Assembly: GCF_020400825.1 (NCBI RefSeq)
Contig: NZ_JAINVH010000009.1
Coordinates: forward strand, 62,001-126,000
Source: Streptomyces sp. HPF1205
Lineage (GTDB): Bacteria; Actinomycetota; Actinomycetes; Streptomycetales; Streptomycetaceae
Reading direction: 5' to 3'
DNA: 64,000 nucleotides
The notes beneath the pieces are model-generated. The model worked only from the letters and a program-made list of their open reading frames with translations. It did no database searches and was not told the origin of the DNA. A program made the translations under genes and the position numbers. Of the stretch, positions 9,802 to 19,490 are shown piece after piece (within the stretch, counting starts at the first letter, position 1; each line of letters starts with the position of its first letter).

Positions 9802-10653
9802 ATGCCGCCGAGAAGCCATCCGACTGCCCGCCAGCAGCGTCTGGGCACGGAGCTTCGCCGACTCCGGGAAGCCGCTGGGCTGTCGACCGAGCAGGCCGCG
9901 GCCCTGCTGGACACGAAGCGGACGGTCATCACCAGCACCGAAGCGGGACGCCACGGGGTCAGCGCGGAGCGTGTGCGGCGCATCGCGTTCGAGTACGAAT
10001 GCACCGACCAGACTCTGGTGGACGCGCTGGTCAACATGTGTGGTGACCGCACGCGCGGCTGGTGGGAGGAGTACCGCGACATCCTGCCGGCGACGTTCCT
10101 GGACATCGCGGAGCTGGAGTGGCGTGCGGAGGGCTTGCGCGTGAGCACGATGACGCACATGCCGGGGCAGTTCCAGACCGAGGCTTATGCGCGGGCTCTG
10201 TTCGAAGCCGCCATCCCGCCTTTGCCCGCGGCCGAGTTCGAGGCAAGGGTGGCTCATCGCGTCCAGCGGCATCAGGCGGTCGACCGTCCCGAGGCTCCAC
10301 CGTACGTACTGATCATCCACGAAGCCGCGCTGCGCATCGAGGTTGGCGGGAGGGGTGTGCTCCGAGACCAACTTGCTCACCTTATGGAAGCCGCTGATCG
10401 CGACAACGTCACCATCCAGGCCATCCCCTTCTCAGCCGGTGCGTTTCCGGGCTCGGGTCAGGCCATCCTGTACGCCCAAGGCGAGGTGCCGCGACTGGAC
10501 ACCGTCCAACTGGATCGCACCTCGGCTGGGGAATTCCTGTATGCCGAAGCGCACTTGGACAAGTACCGGCTGCAGCTCGACGAGATGCAGCGGATCGCGC
10601 TTGCGCCCAACGAGACCCTCGACCTCATCCACTCCATTACGCAGCAGCTCTAG
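9802..10653 (+). CDS. XRE-family regulator with DUF5753-type C-terminal domain
   Basis: The protein has 283 residues. Residues about 10-65 form a lambda-repressor-type helix-turn-helix (LGTELRRLREAAGLSTEQAAALL). The remainder is the DUF5753-type sensor region common in actinomycetes (MPGQFQTEAYARALF, ILYAQGEVPRLDTVQLD). Such proteins usually pair with the small downstream DUF397 protein and a nearby ATPase, and both are present here. A purine-rich site (GAGAGGGAGG) precedes the ATG. The genes they control cannot be read from sequence. Confidence 0.9.
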   Translation: MPPRSHPTARQQRLGTELRRLREAAGLSTEQAAALLDTKRTVITSTEAGRHGVSAERVRRIAFEYECTDQTLVDALVNMCGDRTRGWWEEYRDILPATFLDIAELEWRAEGLRVSTMTHMPGQFQTEAYARALFEAAIPPLPAAEFEARVAHRVQRHQAVDRPEAPPYVLIIHEAALRIEVGGRGVLRDQLAHLMEAADRDNVTIQAIPFSAGAFPGSGQAILYAQGEVPRLDTVQLDRTSAGEFLYAEAHLDKYRLQLDEMQRIALAPNETLDLIHSITQQL

Positions 10654-10664
10654 GAGAGCCCGCC

Positions 10665-10856
10665 ATGCCTGACATCACCTGGGAAGCCCCCTTCTGCCAG
10701 GACGCCAGCAACTGCTTCCGCATCGGCACCGACGCCGAGGGCAACGGCTACATAGCCGTCGCCGGGCAGGAGGACCGCCCCCTCACCGACTCCGTCGACG
10801 CCCTGCGCACCCTGATCGTGGACATCAAGGCGGGCAAGGCGGACCACCTGCTCTGA
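10665..10856 (+). CDS. Small DUF397-like protein
   Basis: This 63-residue acidic protein starts 11 bp after the XRE gene, in the position where DUF397 partners normally lie. It has the NCFRIG...GYIAVAGQEDRPLT pattern reminiscent of that family. Known relatives act with the cognate XRE protein in developmental control of Streptomyces. The match is weaker than for a textbook DUF397. Confidence 0.7.
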   Translation: MPDITWEAPFCQDASNCFRIGTDAEGNGYIAVAGQEDRPLTDSVDALRTLIVDIKAGKADHLL

Positions 10857-10900
10857 GCTTGGCGTTCAACCTCGGCGGTGACCCGAGCTGCTGCTATTGG

Positions 10901-11080
10901 TCCCTGTACACCCGCGGCGATGCGCTCTTCGAGCTGACCGGCGCGGTGCTGTGTGCGGACGGTCCGGTCAAGTCGCTGGTGGAGCTGAGGCCGGCGGCCG
11001 AGCACCGGCGCGGGGCGATGTACGACGCGGTCGATCACGGCCGGCTGGAGCCGGGCCGGCCGCGCGGGCTGCCGGTCTCC
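10901..11080 (+). pseudogene. Transposase N-terminal remnant
   Basis: About 60 codons read like the N-terminus of an actinobacterial DDE transposase: TRGDALFELTGAVLCADGP then EHRRGAMYDAVDHGRLEPGR. No catalytic part follows, and the reading frame runs into unrelated sequence before the secreted-protein gene. This is an IS scar, identified by recall of the family pattern only. Confidence 0.55.
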
Positions 11081-11184
11081 ATGAGGTCGTCACATCCAGC
11101 GGATTCCTTGTGGCCGGGACGGCCGGACCGTATGTTGATCGGCGCCAACAGTCCACAAAAGTAGGGGAGTTCAGGAGTATGAGT

Positions 11185-11577
11185 ATGCGTCGAAGCGTCA
11201 CGGCGTTGGCCGTTGCCGTGGCAGGGACGACAGCCATCGCCCTCGCGCCTGGTACCGCCTACGCCTCGACGGGCGGCGGCTGCATGACCAATGGACCGCT
11301 GAGAGCCTGCATCAGCGCCAGCGGCAGTAACGTCGAACCCGACTTCTACATCATCGCCCCCACTCCGGGATGCACGCACCTCAAGGCGGAGGTCGATGAC
11401 ATGACGACAAATACGGAAAAAGGAGAATGGAACGAGTGGGCCCCGTGCGGGCCCATAGGGCACTTCGGCCCTTGGCCGTTCGCGGGTCAAAACGGACACT
11501 CTTACCAAATTTCCCTCACGGAGAGCGGCGGCGGTGAGTACATAGTTTGGAGTCCATATTTCGTGTTCTCGAATTGA
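11185..11577 (+). CDS. Small secreted protein
   Basis: This 130-residue protein begins with a clear Sec signal: MRRS, a hydrophobic Ala/Val/Leu run to about residue 23, and a likely signal peptidase I site after AYA. The mature part is about 105 residues with four cysteines (GGCMTNGPLRACIS, PGCTH, APCGP), allowing two disulfides. An in-frame ATG lies 6 bases upstream; the second ATG is preferred because AGGAG sits 7 bases before it. No family is recognised. Confidence 0.75.
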   Translation: MRRSVTALAVAVAGTTAIALAPGTAYASTGGGCMTNGPLRACISASGSNVEPDFYIIAPTPGCTHLKAEVDDMTTNTEKGEWNEWAPCGPIGHFGPWPFAGQNGHSYQISLTESGGGEYIVWSPYFVFSN

Positions 11578-11859
11578 TGGGACTGCGGGACGACATGAAC
11601 CGCCTGGGCCCGGTTCGTGACGCGGAGGAAGCCGCCGAACTTTCGCCAAGAGCCTCGTCCTGGACAGGCTGAGGTCCGCGCGCTGATCGCCCCCCGGGGG
11701 CCTTCTGGAGCTGGTCGGCCGGGTTCGCAGCCCCGGGCTGCCACGAGGCCCTGCCCCGATGCCCCGACCACCGCCACGTCACCCGAACAGGACTCCTGTT
11801 CGGCTCAACCGCACCGCCGAACGGTGAGCGGACGGTTTCCGAGGCGTGACTCCCGCCGG

Positions 11860-12690
11860 TCAGAGCTCCGCGGACCGGTCCTTGGCCCACCACAGGAACG
11901 CGGAGGCGTGCTCCTGGTCGGCGAAGCCCTCGCCGGCCAGGGTGCGCAGTACGTCGTTGCTCCACAGGATGAGCCGTCCAAGGGTCCAGTTCACCGACTC
12001 GGGCGCCGGCAGCTCCAGCCCGTAGACCTTGTGGGCGATCTCGCGCTTGCCGCCCGCCTCCGTCGTGTACTTGAGGATCGGCAGGAACGCGTCGGGCTGC
12101 ACCACGCACAGGACCTTGGTGAGGAGGGCCTCCTTGAAGCCCTTCATGGCGAAGGGCTTGGCGCCGGCCAGCAGGTGCTCCAGCCGGTCTTCGAGAGGGA
12201 CGGAGTCAGGCCCGTACAGGAGGTACTCGATCGTCCTGCGGGTGGACTCCGCCGCCGCTGCCTCACCCATCTCGTTCCACGCGGAGTTGAACACGGACTG
12301 GTTGCCGGGGTGCGCCCCCACAATGGTGTTGGCGAAGTCCTTCAGCAGCCGCGGCTCGCACGTCCACAGCCCGCCGGGGGAGAAGACCTCCTGGTACTTC
12401 GCCCAGTAGGCCGTCACCTTCGGGTCGGTGCCCGGCCTGGTGGTGGCGAGGTACCGCGCCTTGAGCCGGTTCACCCGCTCCATCCGCTCCGGGTCGACGT
12501 CCTCGGGCTTCGGGAAGCGGGCCTTGAGATCGTTGAACAGGTAGGACGGCTTCTTCCCTTGAGCGAGGGGCTCTCCGTCCGCCCACTCCAGGCCGCACCG
12601 GTGTCTCATCAGCCGGCGCCCGTCGTCGAGGACGCGGACCGGCTCGATGTCCTCGTCGTCGCAGCACACCGGGCACATGGCCAGCCCCAT
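11860..12690 (-). CDS. Hypothetical protein with N-terminal zinc ribbon
   Basis: The N-terminus (MCPVCCDDEDIEPV...MRHRCGLEWADG) has a CxxC pair and a later Cys like a zinc ribbon. The rest is alpha-helical (about 276 residues) with FLPILKYTTEAGGKREIAHKVYG near residue 210. That last pattern recalls DNA-modification-dependent restriction proteins, but no nuclease or P-loop motif can be pointed to. The upstream GTG at 12702 is an alternative start. It diverges from the kinase gene. Codon use is normal for the host. Confidence 0.7.
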   Translation of the reverse strand: MGLAMCPVCCDDEDIEPVRVLDDGRRLMRHRCGLEWADGEPLAQGKKPSYLFNDLKARFPKPEDVDPERMERVNRLKARYLATTRPGTDPKVTAYWAKYQEVFSPGGLWTCEPRLLKDFANTIVGAHPGNQSVFNSAWNEMGEAAAAESTRRTIEYLLYGPDSVPLEDRLEHLLAGAKPFAMKGFKEALLTKVLCVVQPDAFLPILKYTTEAGGKREIAHKVYGLELPAPESVNWTLGRLILWSNDVLRTLAGEGFADQEHASAFLWWAKDRSAEL

Positions 12691-12969
12691 GGTCCACCCC
12701 ACGTTCCCGCACGCCGTCGCCCCACCGCGAACCGGCGCACTTCACCGGCCGGCCGCGCTCCCACCCTAGGCCACGGCGGCGACCGCCGGGGCGGTTCCGC
12801 GCGCGAGAGGCCGACTTCGCACGCGGCAGGCGCCCGCTCGGCCATCATGGTCGGTGCCGCGCGAAAGGCATCGCGCCGACGGGTCGTCCGCCCGCCGGAC
12901 CGGCCCGGCGGGCGGCGGCGGAAGAACGGGAAACGGGAGAGCGGGACGAGGGGACGGCGGGCACACGGC

Positions 12970-14607
12970 GTGGCGCAGGCACCGAGGATCGGGGACCAGG
13001 GCCGCTACGAGCTGATCGAGGAGATCGACTCCGGCGGCATGGGGATCGTCTGGCGCGGCTACGACACCGTCCTCGACCGCGAGATCGCGGTCAAGATCAT
13101 CCGCCCGGACGCGATCGGGTCCCCCGCGCACGCCCGGGAGTTCGCGCTCCGCTTCCGGCGCGAGGCGCGCGTCACCGCCCGGATCGGCCACCACGGGGTG
13201 CCGCAGGTCTTCGACGCGCTGCTCGACCAGTCCTCGTACGACCGCCTGTACCTGGTGATGGAGTACGTACGCGGAACGTCCCTGCGCACGGTCCTCGCGG
13301 GCGCGGGCGCGGGCGCGGGCGCGGACGGTTCCGGGACGTCGCTGCTCCCGGTGAGCTGGGCCGCCTCGATCGCCGCGCAGATCTGCACGGTCCTGTCGTA
13401 CGCCCACGCGATCCCCGTCGTGCACCGCGACCTGAAGCCGGACAACGTCCTCATCGCCGCCGACGGCACCGTAAAGGTCCTGGACTTCGGCATCGCCAAG
13501 ATCCTGCGCTCGGACGTCACCCGGCTGACCGCCACGGGCAACCCGATCGGCACGAGCCGCTACATGTCGCCCGAGCAGATCAACTGCGGGCGGATCACCC
13601 CGCTCAGCGACCTCTACGCCCTGGGCTGCGTGCTGCACGAACTCCTCTCCGGGCAACCGGTGTTCAGCGGTGACAGCGACTTCGAGCTGATGCGCCGGCA
13701 CGTGGACATGCCGCCGGAGAGGCTGCGCACCCTGCGCCCCGAGGTGCCGGAGGGGCTGGAGGCACTGACGCTGGAGCTCCTGGCCAAGGCGCCCGAACAG
13801 CGGCCGGCCGACGCCTACGCGGTGTACGAGCGGCTGGTCCCGCACCTGCCGCTTCCGGGGACGGACGACGGGCTTTCGGCGCTCCCCGGCATGGACGGCC
13901 GCGCACCGGCCGGGGTCGCCGACCCGACCGTCGTCTACCGGCAGCCGAACGCGCCCCTGCGGCGTACCGCGGTCCCGTCACCCGCCGCCGAGCCGGCGCC
14001 CCCGGTACCCCCGGCACCGGCCCCCGTACCCGCCGACACGGTCCTGCGGGACGCGATCCGGGACGCGTACGCCCGCTCCGCGGACCTCGCCGACGACGGC
14101 CGGTTCACGCAGGCCGCGGACGTCCTCAAGGCGGTCATCGGGCCCGCGGCCACCGCGCTCGGCGTGCAGAACCGGCGGGTGCTCGGCCTGCGGCGCCAGC
14201 GTGCGGCCGTTCTCATGGCGGGAGAGGACTACCGGCGCGCGCTCCCGGAGTTCGAGGCGCTGGCCGCCGTCTACGCCCGTACGGCGGGGCCTTCGAGCCG
14301 CGAGACCCTGGAGTGCCGCCGGTCGGCCGCCGGCTGCCGGGCGAACCTCGGTGAGACGGCGGCCGCCCTGCGCGAGTTCCAGGAGGTCCTGGAACTCGTC
14401 ATCAGCGCCGAGGGAGACGCCTCCGTGACGGCCATCGACCTGCGCCGCAACATCGGCATCCTGCTGTACACCGAGGGCGACCGGGTCACAGCCGAAGGCG
14501 TCCTCGACGCCCTCCATGAGGACATGTGCGTGGTCCTCGGCGAGGACGACGAGGAGACCCGCGAAATCGCCGACCTCCTCCTCCGGCTGCGCCGGCCCGA
14601 GGGCTGA
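12970..14607 (+). CDS. Ser/Thr protein kinase with tetratricopeptide-like C-terminus
   Basis: A Hanks-type kinase domain fills residues about 12-290. It has the glycine loop (SGGMG near 20), catalytic Lys42, HRDLKPDN at 152-159 and DFG at 172-174. There is no transmembrane helix, so it is cytoplasmic. A Pro-rich linker (about 325-360) leads to a helical TPR-like tail from about 365 to the end, resembling the FxSxx-COOH/TPR tails used for partner binding. The open frame extends far upstream over non-coding DNA; the GTG at 12970 is where kinase-like sequence begins. The (GGCGCG)n tract around 13300-13320 makes a Gly-Ala loop. Confidence 0.9.
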   Translation: MAQAPRIGDQGRYELIEEIDSGGMGIVWRGYDTVLDREIAVKIIRPDAIGSPAHAREFALRFRREARVTARIGHHGVPQVFDALLDQSSYDRLYLVMEYVRGTSLRTVLAGAGAGAGADGSGTSLLPVSWAASIAAQICTVLSYAHAIPVVHRDLKPDNVLIAADGTVKVLDFGIAKILRSDVTRLTATGNPIGTSRYMSPEQINCGRITPLSDLYALGCVLHELLSGQPVFSGDSDFELMRRHVDMPPERLRTLRPEVPEGLEALTLELLAKAPEQRPADAYAVYERLVPHLPLPGTDDGLSALPGMDGRAPAGVADPTVVYRQPNAPLRRTAVPSPAAEPAPPVPPAPAPVPADTVLRDAIRDAYARSADLADDGRFTQAADVLKAVIGPAATALGVQNRRVLGLRRQRAAVLMAGEDYRRALPEFEALAAVYARTAGPSSRETLECRRSAAGCRANLGETAAALREFQEVLELVISAEGDASVTAIDLRRNIGILLYTEGDRVTAEGVLDALHEDMCVVLGEDDEETREIADLLLRLRRPEG

Positions 14608-14973
14608 GCCCGCGCGACGAGACGCTTTTCCCCTTCTCCCTGATCACGCTCGCGCAGACCGCCAAAGCGCTGGAGCCGCCGAACGTCACCGTCGAGGTCG
14701 TCGGTATCCCCGAGGCATTGCCCGCTTCGAGTGGGCGACAGCAGTCGCCCGCCGCCGCGTAGCCGACGGTGAACCCCGGGCTCGGTAGCAGTGTCGCTCG
14801 CTGCGGCCCCAGTCCAAGAGGGCGGCGGCGATCAGATCACCTTCGCGGAGCGGATCGAACGCGCCTGCCCTCCCGCGAGGAGGTCTGGTGCGTCAGCGGT
14901 GCCCGACCCGTTCGTGATCACGACCAGTCGGCCGACGGCTTCGAGGGGGCCGTGCAGGTGACACCGCACCCGG
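14608..14973. other. 366-bp stretch without a convincing gene
   Basis: Short frames here do not resemble any family, and stops interrupt all of them. It lies between the kinase and a truncated methyltransferase and is probably decayed coding DNA. Confidence 0.4.
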
Positions 14974-15465
14974 TCAGGCCGAGGCCGTCACCAGCAGGGT
15001 GCCGGCGCTGCGTGGTCCGTCGGCGGAGGCCGGCAGAACGTCGGTGCCGACGTCGGAGAAGCCCGCCTCGTACAGGAGCTTGGTCCATACGTGCTCCTGG
15101 AGTACCCAGCGGCGCATCGTGGTCGTCCCGCCGTCGGGCGTTCTGGCGGGGATGTCGGCGTGCGTGACGTCGGTCCTGGCGGGGGCGCCCCCCAAGCCGT
15201 GGGCGAGGGTGGAGAACACCAGGCGGCCGCCGGGCCGCAGCGCGCCGGCGGCCGCCGGCAGCAGAGTGCGCGGCTCGGTGAAGTCCACGGCACCGAAGAC
15301 GGAGTACAGCACGTCGTAGGCGCCGGCCGCGGTCCGCAGGTGGTCGACCACGTCGGACCGCACGATGCGCAGGCGCGGTGCGAGATCACCGAACAGGTCC
15401 GTGGCCATGGCGTGCTGCGCCGTTGAGGCGTCGACCGCGTCGACTCGGCCGGGCCGCCCCGGCGC
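14974..15465 (-). pseudogene. Truncated class I SAM methyltransferase
   Basis: The readable part (about 160 residues) starts inside the Rossmann fold: VDAVDAS, then YDVLYSVFGAVDF, a LRPGGRLVFST strand and a C-terminal beta hairpin region. The N-terminal half carrying the SAM-binding GxGxG loop is absent. Upstream, the sequence switches directly into another broken gene on the opposite strand. The gene therefore cannot encode a working enzyme. Confidence 0.75.
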
Positions 15466-16365
15466 CGAGGTCGCCGACACCCCGCCGTCCCAGGACGCCG
15501 GACCGCTGGACGTTCGCCTGGCGACCGCCCGCGGCCTCTACGACTGCGGCGCGCACGGCAGACTCCTGGCCGCTCTGCCCGGTCTCATCGCCGACGCCCA
15601 TTCCGCCGCCGCGACCCGCAGGAGCCCGGACCAGGCACGGCTGTCAACTGTGTACAGCCTCACCACCGCCGTCCTGGTCAAGATCGGCTCCCACGACCGC
15701 GCACGTCTCACCGCCGACCGCGCCCGCACCTGGGCCGAGATCTCCGGCTCCCCACTGGCCGCGGCAGCCGCCGCCCGCGAACTCGCGATCGTGCTCCGCC
15801 ACCAGGACCGGAATGCCGCTGCCCAGCGCATCATGACGAGAGCCGCCGCCGACCTCGAATCCACGGGCCTGCGCACCGACGCCTCGACGTCCGCGTACGC
15901 ACAGATGCTCTGCACCCTCGCCTACACCGCCGCCCGCGGCGGCAGGCGCTCCGAAGCACTGACGCTGACCGAAGAAGCCCGCCGAGCCGCCCGCCGGCTT
16001 CCGACAACCGCCCCCGCCGGCCGCCTGTTCCCCCTCACCCCCGCAGCCGTCGACCTCTACGCCGTCAGCGTCCATTGGGCCCTCGGCGACGCGGGCGCCG
16101 CACTGGAAGCCGGAAGGAACCTCCGAGCGGAGCAGTTCCCCACAGCCGAACGCAAGGCCCGCATGGGCACCGACATGGCCAGAGCGTGGTGGGCCTGGAA
16201 CCGGCCCGAGCAAACCGCCCGCGCGCTGCTGGACGCCTACCGCGCCAGCCCCGGCGAGGTCCGCGACCGGCCCGCGATCCGCGCCATCGTCCACGAGTTG
16301 GCGGACCGCCACCCCCACACCAGCGGCGCCGCGAACTGCGCGCCGCCGTGGCGCGGGCCGTCTGA
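15466..16365 (+). pseudogene. Truncated XRE/TPR regulator, C-terminal part
   Basis: This encodes a TPR-like helical array of about 290 residues, as in the sensor half of streptomycete XRE-TPR regulators (LDVRLATARGLYDCGAHGRLL, then ARGGRRSEALTLTEEARRAA, then RAWWAWNRPEQTARALLDA). The helix-turn-helix N-terminus is missing. The last codons shift frame near 16330; the expected end RRELRAAVARAV is in another frame. It abuts the truncated methyltransferase head to head, marking a deletion junction. Confidence 0.7.
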
Positions 16366-16467
16366 ATTTCCACCTGATCACCCGGGCGTGGCAGCGCCTG
16401 GCGCTGCGCTCGCGGGGCGGCCATATTGTGCCGGAACATCGTCTTCCGCCCGTGTCGGCGGATCAGA

Positions 16468-17874
16468 ATGGTGGGCATGGTCGCGATCATCAGGTGTACA
16501 GAGGCCGAGACGAAACATCTCGAATTCAAGGAGAGGCTCTACCCGCCCGCCGGACGCCATGAGTGGGTCTGGACGACCACACGGCCCAAAGAGTTCTGGA
16601 CCAAGGGGCGTCACATCACCCTGGTCGCTACTCCGGACAGGTACGGCCGACCGATGGTGAGCCGACTCGGGCACACCAAGCGGTTGCACCAAGCGGCCGA
16701 TCTGGAACAGAAGCTGGAGATTTCGCAAATCACAGTGCTCACCCATGCGGTGCCGCTGGACGATGTCCTGGGGATGCTGAGCGGGCGCCACAGCGCCCAT
16801 CTGGTCGCGGAAGGCCAGCAGACGGAGGCCACGGGCGAGGCGGTGCTCGCCGCCCTGGCCGAACTGCGGCCCGAGGCCGGCGATGTGATCAGTGGCCTCA
16901 GAGCAGTGATCGACGGCTATCGCGTGCGGCCCGGTTCCAAGGCCGACGAGGCACTGGCGACCCAGCGGGACGCCGTCCTGGGGCTCGGGCGCATGGCCGG
17001 TATGACCATCCCGCAACTCGCCCGCTGGGATCCGCCGGCGGAAGCGCTGTACGACGACACCCCACCGCCCGCGTACATCGATCTTCTGAGCCGGACGGGA
17101 CGGGACGCTCACCCGGACGCCAGTGCTTCGCAAAGAACGGCGGCCCCTGAGCACGACATCGCGATCGAGGACCATCACATCGGCCGGGACTTCGAGACCT
17201 TCATGGGCTGGATCGGCGAGAACACCGGCCACGTGGCCTGGCGGCGGTTCCACCAGAACGGCCAGTCGCTGCTGATCGCCAACGTCAACCGCACGAGCGC
17301 AGAGGCCATCTCCGGCGCGGACCTGCTCTACTACCACGAGACACGCGGCAGTCTGATCCTCGTCCAGTACAAGAAACTGGACCGGCACGTCGGCGGCTAC
17401 TACTACCCCGACAGCGACCGCAATCTGGCAAAAGAGCTGAAGCGGATGCACGACGTGGACACGTACGCGGCCGTGCTCAGGAAGCCGACGGACGACCACC
17501 GGCTCAACGCCGATCCGAGCTGGATCAAACTGTGCCCGCCCGAAGGGGTCATCCCGCAGGCGAACGTCATGGTGCCGGGCATGTACTTCTCCCGGCAGCA
17601 CTTCGAGCGCCTTCGTGACGATCCCCGCCTGCGGGACGGCCGCACGGGCGGGCCTCGCTTCGGGTACGCCAACGTGCCCAGCTACCTCGACAACACCATG
17701 TTCACCAGGCTGGTTGAGACCGGAATGATCGGCACGACGGGAGCGAGCACGGAGCTGGTGCGGCAGCAGGCCACCCGGAGCGTGAACGAAGGCCGCATGC
17801 TCATCGCGGGCCTGGTCATGGGCGAGGACCAGCCGCAGTCGGCACGCAACACCGCTCGCCGGCAGGGCCGTTGA
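16468..17874 (+). CDS. Stand-alone candidate restriction-like nuclease
   Basis: This 468-residue protein shows a likely PD-(D/E)XK-type core near residues 280-310: SGADLLYYHET, then the strand LILVQYKKL, giving D...QxK in place of ExK. The N-terminal 200 residues are an alpha/beta domain with no recognised family. The C-terminal 130 residues include SYLDNTMFTRLVETGMIGTTG, suggesting a further helical domain. It is monocistronic. A long open frame on the other strand is a GC-bias shadow. A role in DNA defence is inferred from the nuclease-like core and the nearby restriction genes. An alternative start lies at 16477. Confidence 0.7.
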   Translation: MVGMVAIIRCTEAETKHLEFKERLYPPAGRHEWVWTTTRPKEFWTKGRHITLVATPDRYGRPMVSRLGHTKRLHQAADLEQKLEISQITVLTHAVPLDDVLGMLSGRHSAHLVAEGQQTEATGEAVLAALAELRPEAGDVISGLRAVIDGYRVRPGSKADEALATQRDAVLGLGRMAGMTIPQLARWDPPAEALYDDTPPPAYIDLLSRTGRDAHPDASASQRTAAPEHDIAIEDHHIGRDFETFMGWIGENTGHVAWRRFHQNGQSLLIANVNRTSAEAISGADLLYYHETRGSLILVQYKKLDRHVGGYYYPDSDRNLAKELKRMHDVDTYAAVLRKPTDDHRLNADPSWIKLCPPEGVIPQANVMVPGMYFSRQHFERLRDDPRLRDGRTGGPRFGYANVPSYLDNTMFTRLVETGMIGTTGASTELVRQQATRSVNEGRMLIAGLVMGEDQPQSARNTARRQGR

Positions 17875-17913
17875 TCGTTCCTGAACCGGCATGTGCCCGT
17901 CGAACTCGGCGGC

Positions 17914-19029
17914 TCAGTGGAGGTCGGGGCCGCCTGCCTCGGTGAGCTCGCCGAGGACGCTGACCTCTTCGCCGGCGTCGTCCTGGACGTCGTCCGTGCC
18001 GGCATTCGAAAACGGTCCGGACGCTTCCGTGTCGGCGAGGTGTGGGTACTTCTCCAGGAGGAACCGCCGCCGGAACGCCATGTCGGCGAGGTCGACGGTC
18101 GACTCCAGCGTGGTCCAGTTGAGGGCGCTTCCCACGATGATCCCGACTGCCGGTACGGCCTTGCCGAGGCCCTGCTTGGTCAGGCGGAACTCGAAGGCCT
18201 TCGCGAACTGCACGTAGACCTTGGCGACGACCGCGTCGTTCAGGACCTCCCACGTCTTGCCGCGGACGAGCGCCTGGGTGAGCCGTGAGATGTCGCGCAT
18301 GGCAGCGGTCTTCGCGGTGGCCGTCACGGCCGTCCCGGCGTTGACTACCGACATAACGAAGAGCTTTTCGGCGGGCTCCTCGGGGTCGTAGCCGTAGCGC
18401 AGCGCGATCTGGCCGACGGAGCGGGAGACGAGCCCGAGGACGGCCGCGGCATCGGCAGCGAGAGCACCGACGATCGCGCCCCCCGAAGGCGCGGCCGCGG
18501 CACCGGCGGAGACCGTGATGACGAGCTCTCCTCCCGAGATCACCAGCGCCGCCGTCGCTCCTGAGAGCGCCGCGGCGGCCGGGTAGTACCAGCTCGCTGC
18601 CCGTCCGCGCACAGCGTCTATCTGCTCCAGGTCCAGGCGGCGCAGGTCGTGCAGCGAGGCGACCTCATGCCCGCGCTTCTGGTGGAGCGTCACCACCCTT
18701 TTCGGGGACAGCCCGGCTCGCGAGACCCGCCCTACCGTCTTCCGCAGGGACTGGAGAGCGGTGTCGCTCCATTCCGGGAGGGCGTCGGCGGCTCCGCGCG
18801 CCCCGGCGCTGACCTTCTGAGCACCCTTGGCGACGAACTCCTGCCCACGCGAGACCGCCGACTGCGCCCGCGGGTGGTTCTCCAGGCGCTTGGCGGCACG
18901 CCTGCCGAGTTCTGCGGCGCCATGGGCCATGCGCTCGCCGGCGATTTTCTGAACTCGCGACAGCGGACGACCCTTGAACCGCTGAATGTCACGCCATGCG
19001 TCGAGCTCGTAGTCCGAAGGAATCGCCAT
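17914..19029 (-). CDS. EcsC-family protein
   Basis: This 371-residue protein opens with YELDAWRDIQRFKGRPLSRV, typical of EcsC homologues. A hydrophobic Ala/Gly-rich stretch at about residues 150-200 could be membrane-associated helices. It continues to KAVPAVGIIVGSALNWTTLES and DLADMAFRRRFLLEKY, the conserved EcsC end. EcsC-like proteins in actinomycetes have no firmly established biochemical role. It is monocistronic and converges with the nuclease gene. Confidence 0.85.
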   Translation of the reverse strand: MAIPSDYELDAWRDIQRFKGRPLSRVQKIAGERMAHGAAELGRRAAKRLENHPRAQSAVSRGQEFVAKGAQKVSAGARGAADALPEWSDTALQSLRKTVGRVSRAGLSPKRVVTLHQKRGHEVASLHDLRRLDLEQIDAVRGRAASWYYPAAAALSGATAALVISGGELVITVSAGAAAAPSGGAIVGALAADAAAVLGLVSRSVGQIALRYGYDPEEPAEKLFVMSVVNAGTAVTATAKTAAMRDISRLTQALVRGKTWEVLNDAVVAKVYVQFAKAFEFRLTKQGLGKAVPAVGIIVGSALNWTTLESTVDLADMAFRRRFLLEKYPHLADTEASGPFSNAGTDDVQDDAGEEVSVLGELTEAGGPDLH

Positions 19030-19269
19030 ACCGCGATGGTAGGGGCCGGGGCCTTCGCGTAAGGCCGTAATGGTGCACAACGGTGCACTCGCACCGGGGG
19101 GTTGCCGAATCGCGGGCCGGGTGGACGCGTCCGTGTCCTGTCTTCGCCGTCCACCGCGCGGCACCACCCGCACGGACGTGGCCTGCTCCAGCCGGCCCGG
19201 AGCGCGCCGGCCAACAGCTGGTCCTCTGTCGTGGGCAGCCCGACGGGGTCCTGGCCGTGCGTTCGAGGC

Positions 19270-19490
19270 TCAACGCGGGGCGAACTCGCACCAGACGACC
19301 TTGCCGGGCACCCGCTCGCCGACGTCCCACTTGTCCGCGAGCACGTTGACCAGGAGCAGGCCGCGGCCGGACTCCCGTTCCTCCGGGGCTGCGGGGCGGG
19401 TCTCCTCCGGCGGGATGGGCAGGTGGGGGTGGCCGTCGCCGCTGTCGTGGACCTCGACCCGCACGACGCCGCCTACGTGTCGGCTGAGGC
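19270..19490 (-). pseudogene. Truncated HATPase regulator, C-terminal part
   Basis: The frame reads VRVEVHDSGDGHPH, GRGLLLVNVLADKWDVGER and KVVWCEF, the second half of an RsbW-like ATPase. The N-box half is missing. At about 19490 the sequence changes into an integrase C-terminus on the other strand. The gene was cut by the mobile-element insertion or its later deletion. Confidence 0.75.

Noticed and set aside
11617..12969. N-terminal 450-codon extension of the kinase frame
   Set aside because: It runs antisense across the zinc-ribbon gene and is Arg/Gly/Pro-rich; kinase homology begins at the GTG at 12970.
13296..13325. GGCGCG tandem tract as a regulatory repeat
   Set aside because: It is in frame inside the kinase gene and encodes a Gly-Ala loop.
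16378..17892. 504-codon minus-strand frame over the nuclease-like gene
   Set aside because: Third-position GC and protein composition favour the plus strand, which also holds the nuclease-like core.
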